Below, piece after piece: positions 45,501-53,539 of a stretch of DNA of 64,000 nucleotides; the stretch's first letter is position 1; each line of letters begins with the position of its first letter. Position numbers and translations under genes: made by a program. The stretch comes from Maridesulfovibrio sp. (GTDB taxonomy: Bacteria; Desulfobacterota; Desulfovibrionia; Desulfovibrionales; Desulfovibrionaceae). Location of the stretch: assembly GCF_963678865.1 (NCBI RefSeq), contig NZ_OY787459.1:524501-588500 (forward strand), written 5' to 3'. Below the pieces are notes generated by a model. That model had not been told where the DNA came from and made no database searches. It saw only the letters and a program-made list of their open reading frames with translations.

Positions 45501-45941
45501 CTGGAACAGACAGGCCTTCCACCGGCCAATCTCAAGCTGGAATTGACTGAAAGCTGCCTGATGCAGAACCCTTCCGAAACCATGTCCAAGCTGACAACTC
45601 TGCGTGAGATGGGAGTTCAACTGGTCATAGATGATTTCGGAACAGGCTACTCATCATTAAGCTACCTGCAGCGTTTCCCCATTAACGGACTCAAAATAGA
45701 CCGCTCGTTCATCTCCGGCGAGAATCAGGACCCGTCAAACAAGGAAATAGTCAGAACAATTATAGCCATGGCCAAAAGCCTCGGACTGGATGTTGTTGCA
45801 GAAGGCGTTGAAGAATCAAGTCAATTGAACATGCTTCAGGATATGTCTTGCGACGCAGTACAGGGATTCATGTTTTCACGTCCCGTAGAAGGATCAAAAG
45901 TGGAAAACTTTATCAACACGCATCGCTCCGACAAGTCTTGA
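42573..45941 (+). CDS. ammonium transporter fused to PAS-PAS-GGDEF-EAL
   Basis: This 1122-residue protein joins an Amt/Rh-type ammonium channel to a c-di-GMP signalling output. Residues 1-400 are Amt ('GFMCLESGLTRSKNSINVAA', pore His in 'VVHSVGGWVA' at 166, second His in 'VHLGCGIWGT'). A HAMP-like linker and two PAS domains follow. The GGDEF domain has an intact active site ('ARLGGDEFGIVIEEF'). The EAL domain has 'GFEALLRWDSPERG' and 'VIDDFGTGYSSLSYLQ'. Ammonium binding or flux probably modulates c-di-GMP levels. Both catalytic motifs look intact, so net direction cannot be told from sequence. Confidence 0.95.
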   Translation: MENSLVDVLWILICAALVFLMQPGFMCLESGLTRSKNSINVAAKNLADFVFSALSFWAVGYGLMFGAEYAGIIGTDSFIPSIDSSAYLTSFFIFQTMFCGTATTIFSGAIAERMSFGAYLIVAEILSVLVYPLFGNWAWNGLENGELLGWLGSRGFIDFAGSTVVHSVGGWVALAALLVVGPRSGRFTEDGKVREMNPSNLPMSVLGTLLLWFGWFGFNGGSTLTLDASVPLIIANTTLAGVAGGATCTLLGWFDTRIPKVNNLINGSLGGLVAITANCHVVSAADAVVIGGLAGPLCIWLEKMLEKAKIDDAVGAVPVHLGCGIWGTLAVAFFGDPKLIGTGLGMYDQFIIQLTGVFAAFAVAFLLPYILLTIINRFLPLRVTPEEEEVGLNISEHGAHTDLLDLFQTMEQQALTKDLSLRIPVEPFTEVGRIATCYNQVMSALEENVSKTEAIINSATDGILTFSRDSLKLLQANPRAREMFALPGGGVLEGLQFTDLVNAEGIPTETLFCSRSVELSGNSVGGNKFPVEAVITPAKGMPFYIAIIRDISERKDAEYKIRTQQAYFQQLFESSPQAIVQVNTKGIIQNVNKGFEQLFGFAREEVLGAYNRSVVVPENLQAEAKQFSESVMTGRLVDRETVRRHKDGRLIPISVIGYPIHVEDELSGIYYIYTDITQRKAFEDQLAHQAFHDSLTGLPNRVLFAERLSRALKRSKRRKQYRFAAMMLDMDRFKWINDTLGHHAGDEFLIAIADRISSCIREVDTVARLGGDEFGIVIEEFSSYQEVIKIAKRIQHSLQLPLELAEGKVTSSASIGIVLKNEDYDNSDAVMRDADIAMYRAKEMGRSRFKVFNQRMHSRLLAEVELEKDLRQAIQNEDLSLYYQPIMNTSNGQLRGFEALLRWDSPERGMVSPAEIIPLAEETGLIVPLGQWILRDACKSMKKWLQTTGLEDLTVNVNLSFKQFGQPNFTQFVKSTLEQTGLPPANLKLELTESCLMQNPSETMSKLTTLREMGVQLVIDDFGTGYSSLSYLQRFPINGLKIDRSFISGENQDPSNKEIVRTIIAMAKSLGLDVVAEGVEESSQLNMLQDMSCDAVQGFMFSRPVEGSKVENFINTHRSDKS

Positions 45942-46009
45942 ATGAAAAACTACTTAGGGCTATAGTTCCGGTAATCATCAAAAATTTGAAATACTGCAAA
46001 GGAGACCGG

Positions 46010-47029
46010 ATGCCCCTGTTCAACTGCAAGAAAAAAATTAAAATCTCGATAATATTTCTATTATTATCAGCCGTTCTGTGTATTTCATATCCGGCAAACG
46101 CAGCGAATACACCTAATTCTGAAACACTGTCCATCGCAGTTATTCCGGAAAGGGGCGATCTGGATTTCTGGCATCTGCTGAAAAAAGGAGCGATAAAGGC
46201 TGCCACTGATGATGGGAAAATCAAGATTCTCTGGGTTAATCCTGCAGGATACGGAAGCTTCAAAGAACAAAAGAAAAAACTTAAATGGTGCATGCAGCAT
46301 CAGGTCGATGCGATTGTGATATCCCCTGTGCATGTCCTGAGGATGGCGGAACCATTAGAAGAGGTGATAGACTCAGGCATACCCGTCATCCAGATGGTCT
46401 CAAAGATATCCCGCAGCATCAAGACCGGATACGTGCATTCCGACAATTTCAAGGGAGGTGCGCTTGCTGCAGAATATCTGCAAAAGAAATTGAATAATTC
46501 AGGTTCAGTGGTGCTTGGATTATTCACTCAAGGCAACCTTCCTGTAAACGACCGGGTTAAAGGATTTAAGGATCAACTGGATAAAACTGATTCAAAATTG
46601 AAAATTGCTAAATCTATCTACGTCGGCAAGTCCTATGAAAAGGGAGCTTCAAAGATCCGCGTAGCCATGTATGGTAGTTCCGGCCCGAGAAAAAAACAAA
46701 AAATAAATGCCGTAGTGGGATTTAATGAAAGCAGCAGTGAGGTTCTGATTGAAACCCTCCAAAAGCTTGATAAGCTTAAAGGGTTGAATTTTGTTGCCTT
46801 CAATCCTGATCCGAATATGATCACTCAAATCGAGAATGATACTATTTCCGCAGGTGTCGCGCAGGACCCTTTTGAAATCGGAAGAATTGCTGTCACTCAG
46901 GCTGCAATGGCTGCCCGAGGTCAAAAAATACCCGCAAACACCAAAACTGGCGTCTACCTGATAACTAAAGACAATTTATCACAGCCGAAGATTCAGGAAA
47001 TTCTCGGGTTAAAAAAACGTACCTACTAA
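46010..47029 (+). CDS. periplasmic sugar-binding-type protein
   Basis: This 339-residue periplasmic binding protein of the RbsB/LacI-like (Peripla_BP_4) group has signal peptide 'IIFLLLSAVLCISYPANA', then 'LSIAVIPERGDLDFWHLLKK' and 'MQHQVDAIVISPVHV'. I chose ATG 46010 after GGAG; a longer reading from 45848 only overlaps the preceding gene. No permease or ATPase is adjacent, so it may act as a sensor subunit, perhaps with the upstream signalling fusion. Confidence 0.85.
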   Translation: MPLFNCKKKIKISIIFLLLSAVLCISYPANAANTPNSETLSIAVIPERGDLDFWHLLKKGAIKAATDDGKIKILWVNPAGYGSFKEQKKKLKWCMQHQVDAIVISPVHVLRMAEPLEEVIDSGIPVIQMVSKISRSIKTGYVHSDNFKGGALAAEYLQKKLNNSGSVVLGLFTQGNLPVNDRVKGFKDQLDKTDSKLKIAKSIYVGKSYEKGASKIRVAMYGSSGPRKKQKINAVVGFNESSSEVLIETLQKLDKLKGLNFVAFNPDPNMITQIENDTISAGVAQDPFEIGRIAVTQAAMAARGQKIPANTKTGVYLITKDNLSQPKIQEILGLKKRTY

Positions 47030-47047
47030 TTTCACCGGAGTCTCCCC

Positions 47048-47761
47048 ATGAATGACCATCGCCATACTACCCCGGATGACATAACCGAAATCATCCGCCA
47101 GCTTGTAGCTCATTATGGACTCTGGCTGGCCGAGAGTGTCCACCAACTGGGTCTTGAGGCAGCACTGGATGCCGAAAAAGAAGCCGGGGATCGATTTTTT
47201 ACTATCCTTTCCGGTAAATTGGGACGGGCACTGGGCATCCGTCCGCAAGATCTGCTTAAGAAAACGGATCAGGAAACCATGGACAAACTGGGTATGGCTC
47301 TGCGCTCGGCATGGCTGGCTGCTGATGGGGTCTGGTTTCAGGCCATCGAAGGTCAGGCCGACATAAATACAGCAAAACGGGTAAACGATACCTGCTGGTC
47401 CCGTTTTTCACCTCTTGAGGCCCGCCGGGCCAAAGCCGTTCTGGAACTGCCTGAACTCGGTGGCATATCGGCCTTGAAAGCAGCTTTAAAGGTACGCATG
47501 TATGCCCATCTCAACCGCTGGGAATTCATAGAAGAAACCGATAATTCAATAATTTTCTGGATGACTGATTGCAGGGTCCAGTCGGCCCGTAAACGTAAGG
47601 GGCTGCAGGATTACCCCTGCAAATCCGGCGGAATAACCGAATATACCGGATTCGCCCGGGAAATTGACCCCAGACTGCATTGTGAGTGCATCGGATGCCC
47701 CCCTGACGAACACCCGGAAGAGTGGGTATGTGCTTGGAAATTTACTATCAAAGAAGACTAG
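47048..47761 (+). CDS. DUF6125-like protein with Cys-rich C-terminus
   Basis: This 237-residue cytoplasmic protein has an N-terminal helical segment ('IIRQLVAHYGLWLAESVHQL') and a C-terminal part with conserved Cys ('YPCKSGG', 'HCECIGCPPDEHP', 'WVCAWKF'). This resembles the DUF6125/L-2-amino-thiazoline-4-carboxylate hydrolase-like group, which I recognise only loosely. It is 19 bp after the periplasmic protein gene and probably co-transcribed. A metal-binding role for the Cys cluster is plausible but unproven. Confidence 0.65.
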   Translation: MNDHRHTTPDDITEIIRQLVAHYGLWLAESVHQLGLEAALDAEKEAGDRFFTILSGKLGRALGIRPQDLLKKTDQETMDKLGMALRSAWLAADGVWFQAIEGQADINTAKRVNDTCWSRFSPLEARRAKAVLELPELGGISALKAALKVRMYAHLNRWEFIEETDNSIIFWMTDCRVQSARKRKGLQDYPCKSGGITEYTGFAREIDPRLHCECIGCPPDEHPEEWVCAWKFTIKED

Positions 47762-47812
47762 GTATACAAATTGAGTGCCTCCTGAACGAAAAATAGATCA
47801 GGAGGCATTTAA

Positions 47813-48127
47813 TTATTTCATGGCTCGTTTTGATGCCTTAAGCGGGTTGATCATCTTGGATTTACCTGCGGTTACAGTTTTGATCCGATGTTTATTTTCT
47901 TCAAAAATATCAACTGTTGCAAAACCGTTTTCCTCAAGCAAATCCCATATCCCCTGTCGATCCACGCCATAACGGTTAACATCCGCCTGTTTTTTATCCA
48001 CTCTGCTTTGCTCAGTGAGGTATAAGCCCTTACTGTCAATTGCGAGAAGTTTCTTCTCTCCATTGAGATCCACTTCCTGAATTACCATATCCGATGTGGT
48101 TCCGAACCTGTTTACTCCGTCAAGCAT
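47813..48127 (-). CDS. small hypothetical protein
   Basis: This is a 104-residue, lysine-rich soluble protein without a recognised domain ('LNGEKKLLAIDSKGLYLTEQ'). I chose ATG 48127 because GGAG lies 6 bases upstream; a TTG 12 bases earlier coincides with that ribosome binding site. It lies 31 bp after the DUF5675 gene and is probably in the same transcript. Confidence 0.6.
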   Translation of the reverse strand: MLDGVNRFGTTSDMVIQEVDLNGEKKLLAIDSKGLYLTEQSRVDKKQADVNRYGVDRQGIWDLLEENGFATVDIFEENKHRIKTVTAGKSKMINPLKASKRAMK

Positions 48128-48157
48128 ATGTTTCTCCAATTTGGAACAGCTAAAAAT

Positions 48158-48592
48158 TTACTGAAAATGATTATCATGTTCATATAGTTCAAATGTGGTC
48201 CGAATGTCAATCTCCCCCTGATGACTACCGGACATAGCTGCCATAAATTGTTTAAACCCGGTCTTACTGCCAAGCACAGCACGTTTACCCTTTAAATATC
48301 CGGGTTTACTTCCGGTCAGAGGACATCCTTCAGTATCGTCCACAGTATTACCGATATGGATACGAACATATAATCTCCCCGGAACATCCTTGATTGTCCA
48401 CAAATTACGCCCCTTGGATGGTGAGTACTCTAATTCCAACGGATAAAGACCTGCAGGAATACATGAAACTTTCATCATGTTATTTCTCCATGGTTCCTCA
48501 AGAGTCCAGCAAACAGCCTTACCATCTACAAGTAGCACGCCCAATGTAGCCTCCTCCCCATTTTCGACACGAACTAATTGTACTTTTTTCAT
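48158..48592 (-). CDS. DUF5675 family protein
   Basis: This 144-residue protein has 'TLEEPWRNNMMKVSCIPAGL', 'GRLYVRIHIGNTVDDTEGCP' and a conserved final 'SKTGFKQFMAAM'. It matches DUF5675, a family often found near phage and tail genes and suspected of cell-wall or peptide binding. No signal peptide is present. Confidence 0.75.
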   Translation of the reverse strand: MKKVQLVRVENGEEATLGVLLVDGKAVCWTLEEPWRNNMMKVSCIPAGLYPLELEYSPSKGRNLWTIKDVPGRLYVRIHIGNTVDDTEGCPLTGSKPGYLKGKRAVLGSKTGFKQFMAAMSGSHQGEIDIRTTFELYEHDNHFQ

Positions 48593-49254
48593 ACGCTACT
48601 TCCTTAAAATAATTTAAATTTTTAAAGACATAAGCCACGCAAACTATGCTCTAATGTATGAAAAAGTCGGACTTCAAAAAGATTGACAAGGTCCGAGGAC
48701 AGAAACTCCGGAAAAAAACTCCCGGGATAAGTGCAGATGAAGCTTGCCTTGGATCAAAAAACAACAATCTAACCAATGAAAAACCGTCCTTCAATTCAGG
48801 ACGGCTTTTCATTTTGACCCAATCTGCTGTCATTATGCCCACCAAAATATCGCAAGCCGTGCGAAGTTTTGCTGCCAATATGTAATAGGCTACTGCGTAA
48901 AGTATAAGAGGGAGTGGCAATCAACCAGGATGGTCCGGGCGAGTACCATCGGCATAGTAAAGTTTCGGAGACATGACTCCAGTCGAGTATATCCAAACAC
49001 TTTCACCACAAGAAAATTCTACTTTTGGAAGGCACTAACTTGGGGGGGGGCAGCACTTCATACTGGATATCCAGCTCCATTTGTGTGCTCCCCTCGAAAT
49101 ATACATTTATAAAATTCAATTCAGGTGAATAACTACAAAGCAACACAAAAAATAAATTATCCCACTTGACACACAGAAACAGTTATAGCATTTATAGTTG
49201 TAATCACTTTTTTACGCTTAAGTTAGCACCAATCTATCGAAGGAGAGAGCCTTA
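48593..49254. other. intergenic region with terminator and G9 tract
   Basis: This 662-bp stretch has no convincing gene. A possible short ORF starts at 48658, but an intrinsic terminator lies inside it, so a small transcript ending near 48808 is equally likely. A run of nine G is at 49042-49050. A weak promoter-like pair (TTGACA 49166, TTTATA 49191) precedes the secreted phosphatase-like gene. Confidence 0.45.
48784..48808 (+). terminator. intrinsic terminator
   Basis: CCGTCCT-TCAATTC-AGGACGG is followed by CTTTT. It would end a short plus-strand transcript starting around 48650, whose identity is unknown. Confidence 0.7.
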
Positions 49255-50613
49255 ATGCAAAAAAAACAGAGTATTTATTTATCACCACATTTAGCGGCAC
49301 ACATTCTAATTATTTTTATTCTAGTTTTCTCGTTTTCAAATTTATCACATGCAGCAGAGAAAGATACTACTGCAAAAAGCAACAGTTCAATTACGGAGCC
49401 TTGCCCTAAAAACCAGAAATGTGCACAAATATTTGTTGCACCTGCCTATAATTGCCAATGCACAATACCGTCGATGAATAAAACATTTACTGACAACATG
49501 CGAACAGCATTCAACAAAGTTGAAAATGGCACTTACGGACCCCAATATACTGTCACAGCACCAAAAACAGAATATGTATACTTACCTGCGGGTACGACTT
49601 GGAGAGTAAACACAGTTGATCTCTCTTTTAAAGATGAACCCTTTCCATGCATGATTAAAATTAAAGAAGACGGCAGCGGCTGGGAGTACGCGCAGGGCTG
49701 CTCTTCAACTTCCACCTCGGCAAACTGCACTGGATGCAAATACCTAACCACCCCCTCTCAAACAAACAGCGATGGCTATTCCATGCTCAACTCAGGCTGC
49801 CCTTGTGGTGGCAACACGGGAGTTGCAGGCTATGGACATGCCTACCTTCTGGATTACAAAAATTATAATTTCCTCTTCCGGGGTCCCAGACCTGTATTGC
49901 AAAAGAACGGCAAATGGGTATTTGACCAAAAAGGACTGCTGGCGACCCTGCAATCAAGGGCCAAATCCCAGCTGAACAGATCACTGCCGGACAAGTTCAT
50001 TCTTGTGGACATCAGCCTGATCGACGACACAGGGGAAGGCCCACAGCTTAACGCGGAATATGCACCTTTTAAAGGGAACAGCACCGCTCTTGCAAAACAT
50101 CAGTATTTTCCTTCCAATACTACCTTTGCCAAACTTTCCGGCAACGACATAAAAGGCCGTTTCATCTGGTGGCAGATGTTGACCAAACAAGCCGGGGGCG
50201 CATCAAAGAGTAATTTAGATGGACTGATAACCCAAATCAGCTCCATCATGAACAAAAAACATAGAATTCCTTATGTGCTATATTTCCACTGCAGTGCAGG
50301 AGAAGACAGAACCGGCGAAGTCGCTATTTCCTACCTGCTCAAACAAAGGATGTCGGATACCCCCGAAGCGGCCTATATATATGGAACAACCATTTACACT
50401 GATCCTGATAACAAAACCAAAGGACGCACAACACCGACAAATCCCATCCCAACTTATCTGGCTGGAGCCAATTGGTACTGCCAGCAGGACCCCAAAAGAG
50501 TTTGCAGCTTCACTGACCAGACCACAGTACCCGGCAAAAACTCGAACACCTGTGAATATCCATGGAGCAATAACAATTCCACAAAGCCTTGCATTTTTGC
50601 AGGCCAGAACTAA
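49255..50613 (+). CDS. secreted protein with tyrosine-phosphatase active site
   Basis: This 452-residue protein has a signal peptide ('LIIFILVFSFSNLSHA'), so it is periplasmic or secreted. Near residue 345, 'YFHCSAGEDRTGEVAISYLL' contains the HCx5R[ST] signature of protein tyrosine/dual-specificity phosphatases. The first half is Cys-rich ('NCQCTIP', 'CTGCKYL', 'CPCGG') and probably disulfide-bonded. The last segment also has Cys pairs. The substrate is unknown; lipid or inositol phosphates and protein phosphotyrosine are all possible. It has an AAGGAGAG ribosome binding site and stands alone. Confidence 0.75.
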   Translation: MQKKQSIYLSPHLAAHILIIFILVFSFSNLSHAAEKDTTAKSNSSITEPCPKNQKCAQIFVAPAYNCQCTIPSMNKTFTDNMRTAFNKVENGTYGPQYTVTAPKTEYVYLPAGTTWRVNTVDLSFKDEPFPCMIKIKEDGSGWEYAQGCSSTSTSANCTGCKYLTTPSQTNSDGYSMLNSGCPCGGNTGVAGYGHAYLLDYKNYNFLFRGPRPVLQKNGKWVFDQKGLLATLQSRAKSQLNRSLPDKFILVDISLIDDTGEGPQLNAEYAPFKGNSTALAKHQYFPSNTTFAKLSGNDIKGRFIWWQMLTKQAGGASKSNLDGLITQISSIMNKKHRIPYVLYFHCSAGEDRTGEVAISYLLKQRMSDTPEAAYIYGTTIYTDPDNKTKGRTTPTNPIPTYLAGANWYCQQDPKRVCSFTDQTTVPGKNSNTCEYPWSNNNSTKPCIFAGQN

Positions 50614-50634
50614 CAAAGAAACCAGTCATTTAAA

Positions 50635-50678
50635 AAGTTGCCCCCTGAAGCCGTTGATGCGGCTTCAGGGGGCAACTT
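50635..50678 (-). terminator. terminator downstream of the nitroreductase gene
   Basis: A 19-bp perfect stem (AAGTTGCCCCCTGAAGCCG and its complement) around TTGATG is followed by a T-run on the minus strand. It can also serve the convergent phosphatase-like gene. Confidence 0.85.
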
Positions 50679-50713
50679 GCTGAGTCATTACATATTGATG
50701 AGACAAACAAAAC

Positions 50714-50744
50714 AGCCCGGCATTTCATTATGAAATACCGGGCT
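50714..50744 (-). terminator. second terminator after the nitroreductase gene
   Basis: AGCCCGG(C/T)ATTTC is paired across ATTAT, then TGTTTTGTTT on the minus strand. It is the first hairpin met by transcription leaving the nitroreductase gene. Confidence 0.75.
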
Positions 50745-50770
50745 TCCTAACTTCGTTTGACCTTAGCAGA

Positions 50771-51598
50771 TTATTCCCACTCAACCCGCCTTACACGAGC
50801 GCTACCGCGTTCTACAGTGCGCGGGTACTTAACTGCAGGAGTGCCGAAAAGCATGGCATACCCCAGATCGTGACCTTCAGGAATGCCCAGCTTTGCTTTC
50901 ATATCCGGGAAGATGGACTCTACCACCCGTTTAAGCAGGCCATTCCAGAGAGTACCGATTTTCATGGAGTGGGCCATCAGCTCAAAATAGGAAAGAAAAA
51001 TCGTCATATCCCCTATCCGGCTGGGTACACTTTGCGGGGCGGAGACTATAATCAAATGGGGCGCATCGCGAAACAGTATATCCACCCCTTCCTCTTTCAT
51101 CCTTTTACTAATCATTTTAAAGAGATCAACAAGATACGGAAAGTCAGAGACGCCTTTATCAATAGCAGAATCAAGACGGGAATGAACTTCTTTACTGAAT
51201 TTTTTAATGGACTCAGGATCATCCATAAGGGTGATATGTACGCATCGCGAATTAACACCGGTAGGCGCATGCCACGCGACATCAAGCAGTTTCTGAATTC
51301 TTTCCGGCTCCAGCGGTTCCGGGTCATAAGACCGCACAGAACGGCGTCCCTTTATAAGAGTCGCGACCTCATCTTCGCCCGGCATATTGCCCTTAAGAGG
51401 TGTGCAGTCTTCAGGACTGTTGCCGAGAATGGAAATGGCCCCGGCAGGACAGACCGCCAGACAATGCTGACATTCAAAACACTTCTGCTCATCTTTAATT
51501 CTTGGATAGGTATCAAGTTCAATAAGGCCGAAAAAACAATCCTGAGCGCATAAACCGCACTGTACGCATAAGTCTTTATCTACAATAAAATTCTTCAT
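50771..51598 (-). CDS. ferredoxin-nitroreductase fusion
   Basis: This 275-residue cytoplasmic flavoenzyme has an N-terminal double [4Fe-4S] ferredoxin domain (CVQCGLCAQDC and CFECQHCLAVC) fused to a nitroreductase domain ('LIKGRRSVRSYDPEPLEPER'). It would reduce nitro groups, quinones or similar acceptors with electrons from the clusters. I chose ATG 51598 with GGAG five bases upstream. It heads a likely redox cluster with the flavin reductase and monooxygenase genes. Confidence 0.92.
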   Translation of the reverse strand: MKNFIVDKDLCVQCGLCAQDCFFGLIELDTYPRIKDEQKCFECQHCLAVCPAGAISILGNSPEDCTPLKGNMPGEDEVATLIKGRRSVRSYDPEPLEPERIQKLLDVAWHAPTGVNSRCVHITLMDDPESIKKFSKEVHSRLDSAIDKGVSDFPYLVDLFKMISKRMKEEGVDILFRDAPHLIIVSAPQSVPSRIGDMTIFLSYFELMAHSMKIGTLWNGLLKRVVESIFPDMKAKLGIPEGHDLGYAMLFGTPAVKYPRTVERGSARVRRVEWE

Positions 51599-51798
51599 AT
51601 CCACTCCACATTTTTACAGATAATATTTATATGGCAGCATGAACGGCATCCGTAGATTTCATCGCTGAGAAAAGAATTGTCCGCGTATCAACCACAGCTA
51701 TGCCCATGTCATTTTTAAAACAGACACCTTTCACCCAGCAACCTGTTATCTCAGCCATTACGAAAAATGTATAAAAAGATTAAACACTTAATCATCAA

Positions 51799-52371
51799 TT
51801 ACTTCATAAATTTCTTACCGACTTTAAATCCCTGCCCTACAGTCTTACCCATTCCTACATACTCACGGGTGGCCGGGGTAAAAACAAATGGATTCACCTT
51901 ATCCATTACAGGCATACCTTTTTCATTGAGAACACTCTCATCCGCCTTGATGCCAAGGATCTCACCCACAAACTGCGTATGCAGTCCCAGCTCAAATGTT
52001 TCGACAACCTTGCATTCAAATACAAGCGGAAATTCTTCAACATAAGGAGCATCAACAACATCGGAGCGTACCGGGGTCAATCCGGTGACCGCAAATTTAT
52101 CGGAATTTTTACCCGTGGCAATGCCAAAAAAGTCGGCCTCGGTAACATATTCGGCGGAAGGTATTGAAACGGTATAAGCTCCCCGTTCCATAATGGAGCC
52201 ATAAGTATAAGTAGCTTTGCGCAGGGAAACGGTAATCATGGGGGGGACAGAACAGCAGATGCCTCCCCATGCAATAGTCATAACATTAGGTTTGTCATCT
52301 TTATCGTAACTGCCGACGCACCAGACCGGAGTAGGCATGGCAAGTGTGTTGGGTTTAATGGATTTCTTCAT
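51799..52371 (-). CDS. flavin reductase family protein
   Basis: This 190-residue FMN-binding protein of the flavin reductase-like group has 'TPVWCVGSYDKDDKPNVMTI', 'ITVSLRKATYTYGSI' and 'YTVSIPSAEYVTEADF'. It would bind FMN and transfer electrons from NAD(P)H or a ferredoxin. It lies 3 bp after the ABM monooxygenase stop. Confidence 0.92.
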   Translation of the reverse strand: MKKSIKPNTLAMPTPVWCVGSYDKDDKPNVMTIAWGGICCSVPPMITVSLRKATYTYGSIMERGAYTVSIPSAEYVTEADFFGIATGKNSDKFAVTGLTPVRSDVVDAPYVEEFPLVFECKVVETFELGLHTQFVGEILGIKADESVLNEKGMPVMDKVNPFVFTPATREYVGMGKTVGQGFKVGKKFMK

Positions 52372-52374
52372 TTT

Positions 52375-52689
52375 TTATACTCCTGTTTTTTCAAGCATTG
52401 TCCAAAATTTAACTTCCGGTAAACTTTCGACTAATCCGACGATATCATCGTAAGTTTTACGAAGCAGTTCACTATCCATATGCATACGATAAGATGCCTC
52501 GGATGAAAAATGACCGTAAACCATGAACAAAGCAGGATCGTCCTTATCCTGGTGAAGATAGTATATAAGCAACCCTTCCTGTCCCGCACATCCGCCCACA
52601 CTCTTTTCAAGTCTGGCCCGTAATTCATCCACGCAACCGGATTTAGCCTTGATACGCGCGGTCATAATAAAATTATCCTTACAAAACAT
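52375..52689 (-). CDS. putative quinol monooxygenase (ABM family)
   Basis: This protein of about 104 residues has the antibiotic-biosynthesis-monooxygenase fold pattern: 'FIMTARIKAKSGCVDELRAR', 'CAGQEGLLIYYLHQDKDDPA' and 'FSSEASYRMHMDSELLRKTY'. I chose ATG 52689, as the longer reading to 52761 adds a non-conserved segment. It directly precedes the flavin reductase gene and could act with it. Confidence 0.85.
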   Translation of the reverse strand: MFCKDNFIMTARIKAKSGCVDELRARLEKSVGGCAGQEGLLIYYLHQDKDDPALFMVYGHFSSEASYRMHMDSELLRKTYDDIVGLVESLPEVKFWTMLEKTGV

Positions 52690-52885
52690 CGTATTAACCT
52701 TTCTTATTCTCAAATATAATAAATGGACAAAAAAAGCAGCACAGAGCTCTCTCATGTCCATTTGTAAATATATAAATTCTTCCCCCAGAACACCTCCGCA
52801 GGAAAGATGAATATGAATCGGTAAAAGGTACTACATTTGTCGTAGGAAAAGGATAAAGAAAGCAGACCGGAATATATTCATTGCG

Positions 52886-53539
52886 CTAAAGCGATGCGAT
52901 TCCCTCGCGCAAGGCATAAAGTGTTGCCTCTACGCGATTGGCCAGATGCAGCTTGGAAAGGATACTGGTCATATGGGTTCGCACAGTTGCTTCGCTGACA
53001 AACATTTCCTCGGCAATAAGTTTATTACTCTTACCTTTTGCGACCAGCTTGAGCGTGTCCAGTTCACGTGGTGTCAGAGGGTCCGGAGTGGGAGTGGCGG
53101 CATCTTCACCGGGCAGGGAAAGTTCAGAAAGAACCTTGCGTGCAATATCCGGGGCAAGGGAAGGTTCACCGCGAAACACCCGGCGGATGGCTTCCAGCAA
53201 TTCATCCGGAGTGGAGTCCTTGAGCAGATACCCCATGGCTCCGGCCTTGATTGCCGGAAAAAGTTTGTCGTCAGTAGCAAAGCTGGTCAAGGCAATAATC
53301 CGCCCGGAAAGCTTGCGGTCACGTATCTCACGGATGGCCTGAATACCGTCCATTACCGGCATCAACATGTCCATAAGGATAACATCCGGTGAAAGCTCAG
53401 CGGCCTTTTCCACTGCTTCCTGACCGTTGGAGGCCTCGCCGACCACCTTTATATCATCAAAACTGCCCAGAAAACTACGCACGCCGATACGTACGATATC
53501 ATGGTCGTCAACCAACAAAACCCTGATCAAATCACTCAT
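52886..53539 (-). CDS. NarL/LuxR-type response regulator
   Basis: This 217-residue regulator has a receiver domain with phospho-Asp in 'SPDVILMDMLMPVMDG' and Lys in 'YLLKDSTPDELLEAI'. The LuxR-type helix-turn-helix is 'LTPRELDTLKLVAKGKSNKL' followed by 'IAEEMFVSEATVRTHMTSIL'. Its start overlaps the kinase stop by 8 bp, so the two form a coupled two-component pair. Confidence 0.95.
   Translation of the reverse strand: MSDLIRVLLVDDHDIVRIGVRSFLGSFDDIKVVGEASNGQEAVEKAAELSPDVILMDMLMPVMDGIQAIREIRDRKLSGRIIALTSFATDDKLFPAIKAGAMGYLLKDSTPDELLEAIRRVFRGEPSLAPDIARKVLSELSLPGEDAATPTPDPLTPRELDTLKLVAKGKSNKLIAEEMFVSEATVRTHMTSILSKLHLANRVEATLYALREGIASL

Noticed and set aside
48796..48996. Minus-strand frame of 66 codons beyond the terminator at 48784
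   Set aside because: Looks peptide-like in places, but there is no start signal and part of it lies in the terminator.
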